Part shown: in pieces, positions 6,586 through 14,522 of the stretch
Numbering within the stretch: the stretch's first letter is position 1
Layout of the letters: each line of letters starts with the position of its first letter
Source: Palsa-883 sp035486355
Lineage (GTDB): Bacteria; Pseudomonadota; Alphaproteobacteria; Acetobacterales; Acetobacteraceae
Reading direction: 5' to 3'
Assembly (NCBI GenBank): GCA_035486355.1
Contig: DATHNE010000039.1
Span: 1 to 21,483, forward strand
Length of the DNA stretch: 21,483 bases
Translations under genes and position numbers: made by a program
Notes under the pieces: model-generated
The model's input: only the letters and a program-made list of their open reading frames with translations
What the model was told of the DNA's origin: nothing
The model's database searches: none

Positions 6586-8325
6586 ATGCCGGTGACAGGC
6601 ACCGGCACGACGGAACCGCGCGCTGCCACGCTGAGCCAAGCCTGGCGCCGCTGGCTGGAACCCATGACCCTCGTCTGGGTCCTCGTCATCGCCGCGCTGC
6701 TGCTGCTCGTCGCCGCGCCGATGCTCAAGCTGCTGGTCGTCAGCCTCGAATCCCGCACGACCGGCGCATTCACCTTCGCCAATTATCTCACCGCCTACGG
6801 CCGCGTCCGCTACGTCGAAGCATTGGTCAATTCGCTGGAACTGGCGGCCGCGGTGGCGGGCTACTGCCTGCTTTTCGCCCTCCCGATGGCCTGGGCCGTC
6901 TCCCGCACGGACATGCCCGGCAAACCGCTTATCTGGCTGATCGTCCTCGGTGCCTTCATTCTGCCCCCGTATCTGGGCGCGGTCGGTTGGATCCTGCTCG
7001 CCGGCCCGAACGCGGGCTTCGTCAACGTCGCCTGGCGCTGGCTCACCGGCGCCCACGCCCCGCTGGTTAATGTCTATACCTTCAACGGCCTGGCGCTGGT
7101 CATCGCGTTGCAATCCTTTCCGCTGATCTTCATTTTCGTAAAATCGGCGCTCGATCTGATCTCCTCCGAAATGGAAGACGCCGCCAACATCCTGGGCGCC
7201 GGCACCTGGACCGCGATGCGCAAGATCACCCTGCCGCTCGTCTGGCCCGCGATCCTCGGCGGCGCCACGGTCGTCTTCCTGGAAGCCGTCGCGCTGTTTG
7301 GCCCGCCCGCCATCATCGGCATCCCCGCCCGCATCAACGTCGCCGCCACCCAGCTCTGGCAGTTCTTCGAGTTCCCCGTCCGGGTCGAGGTTGCCGCCGC
7401 CTACTCCATCCCGTTGCTGCTGATCACCCTTGGCCTGATGGGCTTCCAGCGCCGTGCCCTCGGCCGCAAGGGCTTCATCGCGCAAAGCGGCAAGGGCGGG
7501 GCGCGACGGATGATCCGCCTCGGACCCTGGCGCTACGTGCTGCTGGCCTGGTGCATCTTCGTCGGCCTGCTGGCGGTGGCGATGCCGATGCTGGTGTTGC
7601 TGGAAGCCTCGTTCGCCAAGGCCTGGGGTAACGGACTGAGCCTCGACAACCTCACCTTCGCCAACTACCGCCTGCTGCTGTTCGAGCAGGACACCGCGAT
7701 CATCGCGATCTGGCACACGCTGTGGTACTCCGCCGCCGCCGCCAGCATTGCCGTGGTACTGGCGCTGTTCATCGCCTATGCCGGCCACCGCCGCCTGATC
7801 CCCTTCGCTGGCGCGCTCGGCTTTCTGGCGATGGCGCCGTTCGTGATCCCTGGCATCGTTATGGCGATTGGCTTCTACGCCGTGTTCGCCGCGCCGCCGC
7901 TGTCGCTCTACGGCACCGCCTGGATCCTGATCTTCGCCTTCATCGCCCGCTTCCTGCCGATCGCCTACACCAACGCCAACGCCGCGATGGGATCGTTGCA
8001 TCCGGAGATGGAGGAAGCCGCGCGCATTTTGGGCTGCGGCCGGCTGGCGACGATCCGCCGGATCACTGCGCCGCTGCTGGGCCGCAGCCTGATCGGCGGG
8101 TGGCTGATCGTGTTCATCGTCGCGACGCGCGAGCTGTCGGCGGCGATCTTCCTGGTGGGGCCGAATACGCGGACGATGGCGGTGCTGCTGTACGACCTGA
8201 GCGAGGCGGGCAATTTCGAGGTCCTGGCCGCGTTGGGGGGTATCCTGCTGGCGATCACCTTCCTGCTGGTCGGCGTGGGGATGCGGTTCGCTGGGCGGGA
8301 TTTCATGCTGCGGAGCGGAACCTAG
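6586..8325 (+). CDS. ABC transporter permease, fused two-domain (FbpB-like)
   Basis: This 579-residue inner-membrane permease has two homologous transport domains in one chain, as in iron(III)/thiamine-type importers. Each half has several membrane helices and one EAA loop that docks the ATPase: EDAANILGAGTWTAMRKITL at about 197-216, and EEAARILGCGRLATIRRITA at about 476-495. A charged linker (about 289-315) joins the halves. The ATG at 6586 has AAGG five bases upstream. The partner is the solute-binding protein just upstream. No ATPase gene follows; 8326-8798 has no recognisable gene, so the energising subunit must be encoded elsewhere. A long opposite-strand open frame covers this gene and is a GC-driven shadow. 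Confidence 0.94.
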   Translation: MPVTGTGTTEPRAATLSQAWRRWLEPMTLVWVLVIAALLLLVAAPMLKLLVVSLESRTTGAFTFANYLTAYGRVRYVEALVNSLELAAAVAGYCLLFALPMAWAVSRTDMPGKPLIWLIVLGAFILPPYLGAVGWILLAGPNAGFVNVAWRWLTGAHAPLVNVYTFNGLALVIALQSFPLIFIFVKSALDLISSEMEDAANILGAGTWTAMRKITLPLVWPAILGGATVVFLEAVALFGPPAIIGIPARINVAATQLWQFFEFPVRVEVAAAYSIPLLLITLGLMGFQRRALGRKGFIAQSGKGGARRMIRLGPWRYVLLAWCIFVGLLAVAMPMLVLLEASFAKAWGNGLSLDNLTFANYRLLLFEQDTAIIAIWHTLWYSAAAASIAVVLALFIAYAGHRRLIPFAGALGFLAMAPFVIPGIVMAIGFYAVFAAPPLSLYGTAWILIFAFIARFLPIAYTNANAAMGSLHPEMEEAARILGCGRLATIRRITAPLLGRSLIGGWLIVFIVATRELSAAIFLVGPNTRTMAVLLYDLSEAGNFEVLAALGGILLAITFLLVGVGMRFAGRDFMLRSGT

Positions 8326-8798
8326 TGCGGCCTCGGGCGCATCGTCGGCCATGCGTTGAATGCGCGCGTGGGCGTTGAGTTTCCACGCGGCAATGACAGC
8401 GGGAGCGGCCTGAGCCGGGCATAACCAAACCGAGGGCCGGATGTCGCCGTTCGAGATGGGCGTTGTCGCCGCGGTGGCGAAACCGAACGCGACAATGAAA
8501 ATGCCCGTTACGATACAGGATCATCAAGCCAGCCATATCACTCTGGGTGCGTACTGAATGCTGGATTGCAGCTCCCATCGCGATCGCAGTGCGAAAGTGT
8601 GCTCAGCTCTGCCGGGCGGGTGTGGGTCGCACATCGGCCGGCAGCCGTCGTGCATTGCTAGCGAAGACGTGACTGCGGCGCGTAAGCCATTACCAGGTAT
8701 GCCCGATTTCCGGCATAATTGATTCCATATTCATCGACAGAAACCTCGATTGGCACGGCCGCTTATCGCACCGCGATCGCGTCCAACACCAAGGAGCG
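8326..8798. other. Gene-poor stretch, nothing recognised
   Basis: No ORF here looks like a gene. The minus strand is open for about 70 codons upstream of 8352, running into the antisense shadow of the permease, and reads as vaguely protein-like but has no start codon or known motif. A small palindrome, TATGCC/GGCATA with an 8-base loop, lies at 8698-8717. The region probably carries the promoter for the small secreted-protein genes downstream. Confidence 0.6.
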
Positions 8799-8940
8799 AT
8801 GGATAAGAAAGTGGCTGGCTTGATCGGCAGTTGCCGGATTGGGCGCGATGGGCTCAGCGCATGTTTGTGTCGCTCCCGCCGCTGGTGATCCGGCCCGCGT
8901 GACGCGCCCGGCAGCCTATGCGCCGCTGCTGGCGAAATAG
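8799..8940 (+). pseudogene. Decayed paralogue of the His-tail secreted protein
   Basis: AAGGAG two bases before the ATG is followed by MDKKVAGLIG, matching MDKKTVGLLG of the intact gene at 9076. The frame then fails. After a shift it continues VAGLGAMGSAHV, then RVTRPAAYAPLLAK and a stop at 8938-8940, which aligns with AVAGLAAVGSAQA and FRASSYADLL of the intact copy. The shift is explained by loss of two bases (GGCGCAG to GGCAG). It also stops about 50 codons early, and no poly-His region follows. This looks like a tandem duplicate that has decayed. The signal-peptide half is still recognisable, so the decay is not ancient. Confidence 0.75.
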
Positions 8941-9075
8941 TGACGGCCCTCGACATAAACATACCCCACAACCGCCCATTTTGCGGCGTGGTTGGTGGCC
9001 CTTCTCCGTATGTCGGACGTCCCGCGATGGGTTCGCCTGATGCATGAGGAGCCACGATGGAAAGGAGAAATGACA

Positions 9076-9363
9076 ATGGATAAAAAGACCGTTGGGTTGC
9101 TTGGTGCGGTGGCCGGGCTCGCGGCCGTGGGTTCCGCGCAAGCCGCAATCAGTCCGGGCGATACCGATACGTTCCGGGCTTCGTCCTATGCAGATCTGCT
9201 GACGCCGGTCGACAATGCCGTGTCAGCGATGAAGGCTGACGACGTTGCGCGGTCGCGGCTGCCAAAAGGTGATGTGCAACTCGCCGACATCTATATCGGC
9301 GTGTCTCCCCCGCCACATCACCATCACCACCACCACCATCATCATCACCACCATCACAATTGA
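9076..9363 (+). CDS. Small secreted protein with a C-terminal run of 14 histidines
   Basis: This 95-residue protein has a Sec-type signal peptide (MDKKTVGLLGAVAGLAAVGS, cleavage likely after AQA at residue 23). A short mature region contains SYADLLTPVDNAVSAMKADD and a linker, and the chain ends SPPP, 14 consecutive His (residues 81-94), Asn. The His run is encoded by mixed CAT and CAC codons at 9316-9357. Similar short periplasmic proteins with MDKK signal peptides and His-rich ends occur in alphaproteobacteria, to my recollection, and are thought to bind Ni, Zn or Cu; metal binding here is inference. The ATG at 9076 lies 9 bases after AAAGGAG (8 after AAGGAG); an in-frame ATG at 9070 is only 2 bases from it. 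A decayed paralogue lies upstream and a strong terminator downstream. Confidence 0.85.
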   Translation: MDKKTVGLLGAVAGLAAVGSAQAAISPGDTDTFRASSYADLLTPVDNAVSAMKADDVARSRLPKGDVQLADIYIGVSPPPHHHHHHHHHHHHHHN

Positions 9364-9371
9364 TGGTGGTG
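9346..9371 (+). promoter_or_regulatory. Perfect hairpin spanning the stop codon of the His-tail gene
   Basis: CACCACCATCA (9346-9356), loop CAAT, TGATGGTGGTG (9361-9371). The 11-bp stem is perfect and puts the TGA stop codon at the foot of the descending arm. The left arm codes for the last histidines. It could slow termination or protect the mRNA 3' end, or it could be a by-product of the His tract; function is unproven. Confidence 0.6.
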
Positions 9372-9385
9372 GCCGGGCGCTGATG

Positions 9386-9415
9386 AAACCGGGCGCCTGT
9401 CAGTCGCCCGGTTTT
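9386..9415 (+). terminator. Rho-independent terminator between convergent genes
   Basis: AAACCGGGCG (9386-9395), a 9-base loop, CGCCCGGTTT (9405-9414), then one more T. The stem is perfect and 10 bp long. It lies 22 bases after the stop of the His-tail gene and overlaps the last codons of the opposing gene, whose stop is at 9400-9402. The A-run on the left arm and T-run on the right arm make it usable in both directions. Confidence 0.85.
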
Positions 9416-10143
9416 GTCGCAGCGCCTTTGGCCTTGGCGCGGGCAGCACGCATCAAATTGTGATAGGTGCCGTCGAACACCGTGTTGGTGGACGACAGCC
9501 AGGTGGTGTCCTTGCCAAGCGTATCGCGACTGTCGTGAATGCGCCGACTGCGCATCTCGCGCTCTGCGGCCTGCTCCTCGGTCATCGGCACCAGTTCGAA
9601 CTCCGGATCCGACGGCACCAGCAGCATTTGCATGAATGGTTCCCCCGCGCGGAAGGTGTGTGTCACCCCGGCCGGCGGCGCCTTGAAGATCACGAATGCC
9701 ATCATCGGCCACCAACTGGTGCGCAGCAGGGCCGGTACCGCGAGCGGCACGTCATTGACCGGCGAGGTGAAGTAGCGCGGGTGCGGCTGGGTCAGCACCG
9801 CCATATCGTCCGGCACCTTCAGATCGATCAGGATCTGATAGCTGTAATAATCTTCGCCGAAGGTGCGGAACGGCGGCCAGTTGACACCGCTGGCGGGATT
9901 GGGACCCCAGGTGCTGGTCAGCGCCACCTGACCGTTCTGCTGGGTCACCACCAGTTCATTATCGAACGGATAGAACAGCTCGATGCCGTACTGGGCGCCC
10001 TCGACGAACGGCATGCAGTGCCAGCCGTATTCATGCGAACCGTCACGCCGCGGCTCCGGCTTGCCCGCCCAGCCGGGCACTTCGATCTTGGTGCGATGTG
10101 GGTTCAGGCGCGGTTCGAAACTGCGATAGGGGACGATGGTCAT
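9400..10143 (-). CDS. Conserved hypothetical protein, 247 aa (possibly DUF6065-like)
   Basis: This is a minus-strand gene for a soluble protein without a signal peptide or membrane segment. It begins MTIVPYRSFEPRLNPHRTKI at an ATG (10143-10141) with GGAG six bases upstream; in-frame starts further upstream run into low-complexity sequence and are rejected. Ordered blocks include YGWHCMPFVEGAQYGIELFYPF, VVTQQNGQVALTSTWGPN, LRTSWWPMMAFVIFKAPPAG and HTFRAGEPFMQMLLVP. The C-terminus is helical and charged (EEQAAEREMRSRRIHDSRD). The succession of a CMPF-like motif, a WW motif and an F-x-x-GEPF motif recalls DUF6065-type proteins, but this is a weak resemblance by eye. A beta-rich, cupin-like fold is possible. 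Function is unknown. It is convergent with the His-tail gene across a shared terminator. Confidence 0.75.
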   Translation of the reverse strand: MTIVPYRSFEPRLNPHRTKIEVPGWAGKPEPRRDGSHEYGWHCMPFVEGAQYGIELFYPFDNELVVTQQNGQVALTSTWGPNPASGVNWPPFRTFGEDYYSYQILIDLKVPDDMAVLTQPHPRYFTSPVNDVPLAVPALLRTSWWPMMAFVIFKAPPAGVTHTFRAGEPFMQMLLVPSDPEFELVPMTEEQAAEREMRSRRIHDSRDTLGKDTTWLSSTNTVFDGTYHNLMRAARAKAKGAATKPGD

Positions 10144-10444
<301 letters not shown>

Positions 10445-12217
10445 TCAGATCGGGCGGCAGGCCTGCTCCAGCCAGGCGCGGGTCGGCGCATCCAGTCGGG
10501 CCCCGACCTCCGCCGCCACCCGCGCATGATATGCGTTGAGCCAGTCGCGCTCCGCCGCCGTCATCAACCCAACCTCAATCAACCGCGTGTCAAACGGCGC
10601 CAGGGTCAGCGTCTCGAACTGCAGGAACGACTTGCTCGCCCCCGCGATCTCCGCCTTCTCCACCAGCAGCAGATTCTCCAGCCGGATCCCATACTCGCCG
10701 GGCAGATAAAAGCCCGGCTCATTCGACAGGATCATTCCCTCGGCGATCGGCACCGGTCGCGCCAGGCGCGCCAGGCTCACCGGCCCTTCATGCACTGAGA
10801 GATAGCTGCCTACCCCGTGCCCGGTGCCGTGGTCGTAATCGAGCCCCACCTGCCACAACGCGCGGCGCGCGAACGCATCTAGATGCGCCCCGCCCACGCC
10901 CTGCGGGAACACCGCGGTGGCGATCGCGATGTGCCCCTGCAACACCCGCGTCACCCGTCCTCGCAGCTCCGCCGGCGGCGCATCCGGACCGGTCCAAACC
11001 GTGCGCGTGATGTCGGTCGTGCCGTCCGGGAACTGGGCGCCGCTGTCGATCAGGTAGACCTCGTTGCGGCGGATCGGCCGATTGGACACCTCGCTCACGC
11101 GATAGTGGATGATCGCGCCGTGCTCGCCCGCGCCCGAGATCGCCGGGAAGCTTTCGCCCCGGAACCCGTCGACGTCACCGCGCAGCCCCAGCAGCTTCGC
11201 GGCGGCCGACAGCTCAGTCTCGCCCCCGGTCGGGCCGATTGTCTCCAACCAGTGCAGATAGCGGCACACCGCGACGGCATCGCGTGCATGCGCCGCGCGC
11301 GCACCGGCACGCTCCACATGATTCTTGCACGCCTTCGGCAGCAGGCACGGGTCCGGCCCCGCGGCGACCGCCGCGCCTGCCTGCCGCAGTGTCTGGGCGA
11401 ACCAAACCGGCGACCCGGCCGGATCGACCCGCACGGTCTTGCCCGCCAGCTTGCCCAGCGCGTCAGCCAACGCCTCCCGCCGCGTGACCGAGACACCATT
11501 CCCCAGCCACGCCCGCGTCTCCGCCGGCAGCTTCACCGGGTCCATGAACAGTTCGCACCGTCCGTCCGCGTGCGCCACCGCAAACCCCAGCGCGAACGGT
11601 GTGAACGGCACGTCCCCGCCGCGGATGTTCAGCAGCCAGGCGATCGAGGCCGGATCGCTGATCACCGCTGCGTCCTGCTTCGCCGCCTTCAGCAGCCCGC
11701 CGATCTCCTCCCGCTTCGCCGCCGCGTCCTTGCCGGCATACGCCAGCGCATGCGGCATGGCCGGGGCCAGCGGTGGCGCCGGCCGGCCGGTCCACACCGC
11801 GTCCAGCGGATTGGTCGGCGTCGGCACCATAGTCAGCCCGGCTTCAGTATACCGTGCCAGCCCTTCCGCGCTGATCAGCAGCGGGTCATAGCCAATCTTC
11901 GAGCCTTCCCGCACGGCAGCGGTGATCCAGCCCGGTGGCGGGTCCTCGGTGATGTGCCGTTGTTCCCACAGCGCCGCGTTGGTCTGTGCGGCCAGTTGCA
12001 GCACGTACCGCCCGTCGGTAAACACAGCCGCCCGCTCGGCCAGCACCACCGCCAATCCGGCGCTGCCGGTGAATCCTGTCAGCCAGGCCAGCCGTTCGGC
12101 CGAGGCCGGTACATACTCGCCTAGGTGCTCATCCGCCCGCGGCACGATGAACCCGTCAAGCCCGCGGGCTGCCAGCTCCCGCCGCAGAGACTGTAAACGC
12201 TCGTTTATCGTGCTCAC
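10445..12217 (-). CDS. Xaa-Pro aminopeptidase (M24B), long form
   Basis: This 590-residue cytoplasmic metallopeptidase removes an N-terminal residue that precedes proline. It has the three-part layout of the long aminopeptidase P type: two creatinase-like N-terminal domains (about 5-300, with FIVPRADEHLGEYVPASAERLAWLTGFTG split over 23-51 and FTDGRYVLQL), the pita-bread catalytic domain (about 305-530), and a small C-terminal domain ending DWLNAYHARV. The dinuclear metal site is complete: D391 (DSGAQ), D402 (TDITR), H467 (HGTGHGVG), E500 (NEPGFY) and E514 (RLENLL). H463 and H476 are conserved too. The GTG start at 12217 is preferred because AAAGGGA lies about 6 bases upstream and the family starts just before ERLQSLR; the frame extends further upstream without likeness to the family. 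Confidence 0.93.
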   Translation of the reverse strand: MSTINERLQSLRRELAARGLDGFIVPRADEHLGEYVPASAERLAWLTGFTGSAGLAVVLAERAAVFTDGRYVLQLAAQTNAALWEQRHITEDPPPGWITAAVREGSKIGYDPLLISAEGLARYTEAGLTMVPTPTNPLDAVWTGRPAPPLAPAMPHALAYAGKDAAAKREEIGGLLKAAKQDAAVISDPASIAWLLNIRGGDVPFTPFALGFAVAHADGRCELFMDPVKLPAETRAWLGNGVSVTRREALADALGKLAGKTVRVDPAGSPVWFAQTLRQAGAAVAAGPDPCLLPKACKNHVERAGARAAHARDAVAVCRYLHWLETIGPTGGETELSAAAKLLGLRGDVDGFRGESFPAISGAGEHGAIIHYRVSEVSNRPIRRNEVYLIDSGAQFPDGTTDITRTVWTGPDAPPAELRGRVTRVLQGHIAIATAVFPQGVGGAHLDAFARRALWQVGLDYDHGTGHGVGSYLSVHEGPVSLARLARPVPIAEGMILSNEPGFYLPGEYGIRLENLLLVEKAEIAGASKSFLQFETLTLAPFDTRLIEVGLMTAAERDWLNAYHARVAAEVGARLDAPTRAWLEQACRPI

Positions 12218-12414
12218 TGCCTGTCCCTTTGCCTGCGACCTATGCAAAAGATAAAGCCCTGCGTGCTTCTCATGCAATCTGCGCATGACAGAAGCGGTAA
12301 TTCGGTGCTTATGCCGCACTGCAACATAGCTATATTGCGCTGCGACAAGACCGGGAGCGCCCCGCCGCAACGACGCCGCGCTGGACCCGGGTACAGTTGA
12401 AGGGGGATTGCCCC

Positions 12415-12738
12415 ATGAGTGCACCTCTCGCCAAGAGTGATTTCGTTTTCAAGCTGTCCACCAGCCGGTCTTATATCGGTTCGGACTATGACCCGGCGCA
12501 GGCCGAGGCCCAGGCCCCTCAGGCCGCGCCGCACGGCCTCGGTCGTGCCATCGCCGACGGCCTTGCCTTCCTGGTGGCCGGGGTCCGTAGCTGGGCCGGC
12601 CGGCAGGTCACCTTGGCCGAGATGGACAGTATGAGCGACCGCGAGCTGGCCGATATCGGCCTGACCCGCAGCGACCTGCCGCGCGTGTTCGACGCCGACT
12701 TCGTCGCTGACCACACGCGGGGCCGCGCCGCCTACTGA
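12415..12738 (+). CDS. DUF1127 domain protein
   Basis: This 107-residue protein has the short DUF1127 motif at its C-terminal end (LAEMDSMSDRELADIGLTRS followed by DLPRVFDADF). Small DUF1127 proteins of alphaproteobacteria bind RNA or affect phosphate and stress responses in some species; a role here is not shown. The first 45 residues are low in order (SDFVFKLSTSRSYIGSDYDPAQAEAQAPQAAP) and are not typical of the smallest members. The ATG at 12415 has AAGGGGG eight bases upstream, making the start firm. The gene is divergent from the aminopeptidase, with about 197 bases between them, which must contain both promoters; TATATT at 12331-12336 is a possible -10 box. A strong hairpin follows the stop. 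Confidence 0.88.
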   Translation: MSAPLAKSDFVFKLSTSRSYIGSDYDPAQAEAQAPQAAPHGLGRAIADGLAFLVAGVRSWAGRQVTLAEMDSMSDRELADIGLTRSDLPRVFDADFVADHTRGRAAY

Positions 12739-12747
12739 GTAAACCGG

Positions 12748-12771
12748 GGCCGAGGCGCCTGCCTCGGCCTT
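12748..12771 (+). terminator. Terminator-like hairpin after the DUF1127 gene
   Basis: GGCCGAGGC (12748-12756), loop GCCT, GCCTCGGCC (12761-12769), then TT. The stem is perfect and very stable but the T-run is short. It lies 9 bases after the DUF1127 stop and before gpmI, so gpmI probably has its own promoter or is read through. Confidence 0.7.
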
Positions 12772-12826
12772 GTCCCCACCTTGCTTGGGCGCTACGTCGG
12801 CAGCACTGCAGGCGGGAGCGCGGAGC

Positions 12827-14371
12827 ATGGCGCAGACGATCCGACCAGTGATGCTGGTCATCCTGGACGGGTTTGGCTGGCGGGACGAGACAGCCGACAA
12901 TGCCGTGCGTCTCGCCCGTACCCCGGTTTTCTCCCAGCTCTGGCATGACTGCCCGCACAGCTTTCTGCATCCGTCGGGTCGTGATGTCGGTCTGCCCGAC
13001 GGGCAGATGGGCAATTCTGAGGTCGGCCACATGAACATCGGCGCCGGGCGTGTGGTGTGCCAGGAGCTGGTGCGAATCGGCGATGCGATCGCCGATGGGT
13101 CAATCGCCCAGGCGCCGGCCCTCAAGGATTTCATCAATGCGCTGCAGGCCTCGGGTGGCACCGGCCATCTGATCGGCCTGGTCTCGCCTGGTGGTGTGCA
13201 TTCGCATCAGGACCACGCGGTGGCCCTGGCGAAACTGCTGCACGCCGCCGGCGTGCCCACGGTCGTGCACGCCTTCACCGATGGCCGCGACACGCCGCCC
13301 CAATCGGCGGCCGATGACCTGACGCGGCTGATGGCGGCGCTGCCCGCCGGTGTGACGATCGGCACCGTCAGTGGCCGTTACTTCGCGATGGACCGCGACA
13401 AACGCTGGGACCGCGTCGCCAAGGCCTACAACGTGCTGGTCAGTGCCGAGGGCAGCCGCTTCCCTGATCCCGTCGCCGCGGTGCGCGACGCCTATGTGCA
13501 CAAGGTGTTCGATGAGTTCGTCGTGCCCGCCGTGATCGGCGACTATCGTGGCATGCACGATGGCGACGCCATCCTGTGTTTCAACTTCCGTGCCGATCGG
13601 GTGCGGGAGATCCTTGGTGCGCTGCTGGAACCGGACTTTGATGGCTTCCCTCGCACGCGCACCGTGCGCGTCGCAGCCGCGGTGGGGATGTCGCGCTATT
13701 CCGATCAACTCGCGCCGCGTCTGGGCGTGCTGTTCCCGCCCGAGCAGCTGACGCATCTGCTAGGCGACGTTACCGCCGATGCCGGGCGCACACAGCTTCG
13801 CATAGCGGAGACCGAGAAGTTCCCGCACGTGACATATTTCCTCAATGGCGGGCGCGAGGAGCCGTTCTCTGGCGAGGATCGCATCATGGTGCCGTCACCG
13901 AAGGTTGCGACGTACGATCTGCAACCGGAAATGTCCGCTCCCGAGCTGACGGACAAGGCGGTGGCCGCGATCGCGTCAGCGAAATACGACCTGATCGTGC
14001 TGAACTTCGCCAATCCGGACATGGTCGGTCACACCGGTGATCTGAATGCCGCAATCAAGGCGGTGGAGACGGTGGACACAGGTTTGGGCCGTATCGCCAC
14101 TGCGGTGCGGCATCAGGGCGGTGCTTTGCTGATCACCGCCGATCACGGCAATTGCGAGCTGATGAAGGACCCCGCGACTGGCGGTCCGCACACCGCGCAC
14201 ACCACGAACAAGGTGCCGGTGCTGTTGATCGGCGGCCGTGCGGAAGCACTGCATGAGGGCCGCCTGGCCGATGTCGCGCCGACGCTGCTGGACCTGATGG
14301 GCCTGCCGAAGCCGTCGGAGATGACAGGCGCGTCGCTGATCGAACGCCAGGCAGCGAAGGCGGCGGAGTAG
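12827..14371 (+). CDS. gpmI: 2,3-bisphosphoglycerate-independent phosphoglycerate mutase
   Basis: This glycolytic and gluconeogenic enzyme interconverts 3- and 2-phosphoglycerate using a phosphoserine intermediate and two Mn ions. The 514 residues are the usual length. The alkaline-phosphatase-like domain begins VMLVILDGFGWRD (metal ligand D14), followed by the nucleophile in MGNSEVGHMNIGAGR (S64). The inserted phosphotransferase domain shows GLVSPGGVHSHQDH, HAFTDGRDTPP and GRYFAMDRDKRWDR. The C-terminal metal-binding motifs are FANPDMVGHTGD, ITADHGNCE and HTTNKVPVLL. The ATG at 12827 is chosen because GGGAG lies 8 bases upstream and the protein aligns from PVMLVILDG. In many alphaproteobacteria gpmI is followed directly by envC and ctpA; here a phosphatase gene on the other strand comes between. 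Confidence 0.97.
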   Translation: MAQTIRPVMLVILDGFGWRDETADNAVRLARTPVFSQLWHDCPHSFLHPSGRDVGLPDGQMGNSEVGHMNIGAGRVVCQELVRIGDAIADGSIAQAPALKDFINALQASGGTGHLIGLVSPGGVHSHQDHAVALAKLLHAAGVPTVVHAFTDGRDTPPQSAADDLTRLMAALPAGVTIGTVSGRYFAMDRDKRWDRVAKAYNVLVSAEGSRFPDPVAAVRDAYVHKVFDEFVVPAVIGDYRGMHDGDAILCFNFRADRVREILGALLEPDFDGFPRTRTVRVAAAVGMSRYSDQLAPRLGVLFPPEQLTHLLGDVTADAGRTQLRIAETEKFPHVTYFLNGGREEPFSGEDRIMVPSPKVATYDLQPEMSAPELTDKAVAAIASAKYDLIVLNFANPDMVGHTGDLNAAIKAVETVDTGLGRIATAVRHQGGALLITADHGNCELMKDPATGGPHTAHTTNKVPVLLIGGRAEALHEGRLADVAPTLLDLMGLPKPSEMTGASLIERQAAKAAE

Positions 14372-14383
14372 AGCATGTCCCAG

Positions 14384-14513
14384 GTACACCTCTCCCGCTG
14401 CGCGGGCGAGGTCGCGGAGCAAAGCGACGCGGGTGAGGGTGGTGCCAGCGCCGAGACCCTCACCCGGCATTGCTACGCTCGCCGAACTCTTCCGCGCAGC
14501 GGGCGAGGTGCAC
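14384..14513. repeat. Large imperfect inverted repeat between gpmI and the phosphatase gene
   Basis: The left arm (14384-14440) begins GTACACCTCTCCCGCTGCGC and ends GGGTGAGGGT. The right arm (14456-14513) is its near complement, beginning ACCCTCACCC and ending GAGGTGCAC. The arms are about 57 bases with a 15-base centre, and a nested CCCGCTGCGCGGG palindrome lies in the left arm. This is the form of a dispersed intergenic element. It lies between convergent genes and may act as a two-way terminator. Confidence 0.85.
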
Positions 14514-14522
14514 AACGACGCC

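Noticed and set aside
6406..8352. Minus-strand open frame of 648 codons opposite the permease
   Set aside because: It is exactly antisense to a clear membrane permease, rich in Gln, Asp, Gly and Arg as expected from the complement of a GC-rich hydrophobic gene, and has no domain likeness.
8303..8540. Minus-strand frames in the gap after the permease, one reading in a protein-like way
   Set aside because: No start codon, ribosome binding site or recognisable family. The open frame merges into the antisense shadow of the permease. A remnant gene cannot be excluded.
8698..8717. TATGCC/GGCATA palindrome about 80 bases before the decayed paralogue
   Set aside because: A 6-bp arm with an 8-base loop is too short to claim as an operator without a second example; the intact copy has no matching site.
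10883..12124. Plus-strand open frame of 413 codons opposite the aminopeptidase
   Set aside because: It is antisense to a gene with a complete metal site and has an Arg/His/Gln-rich composition with no motif.
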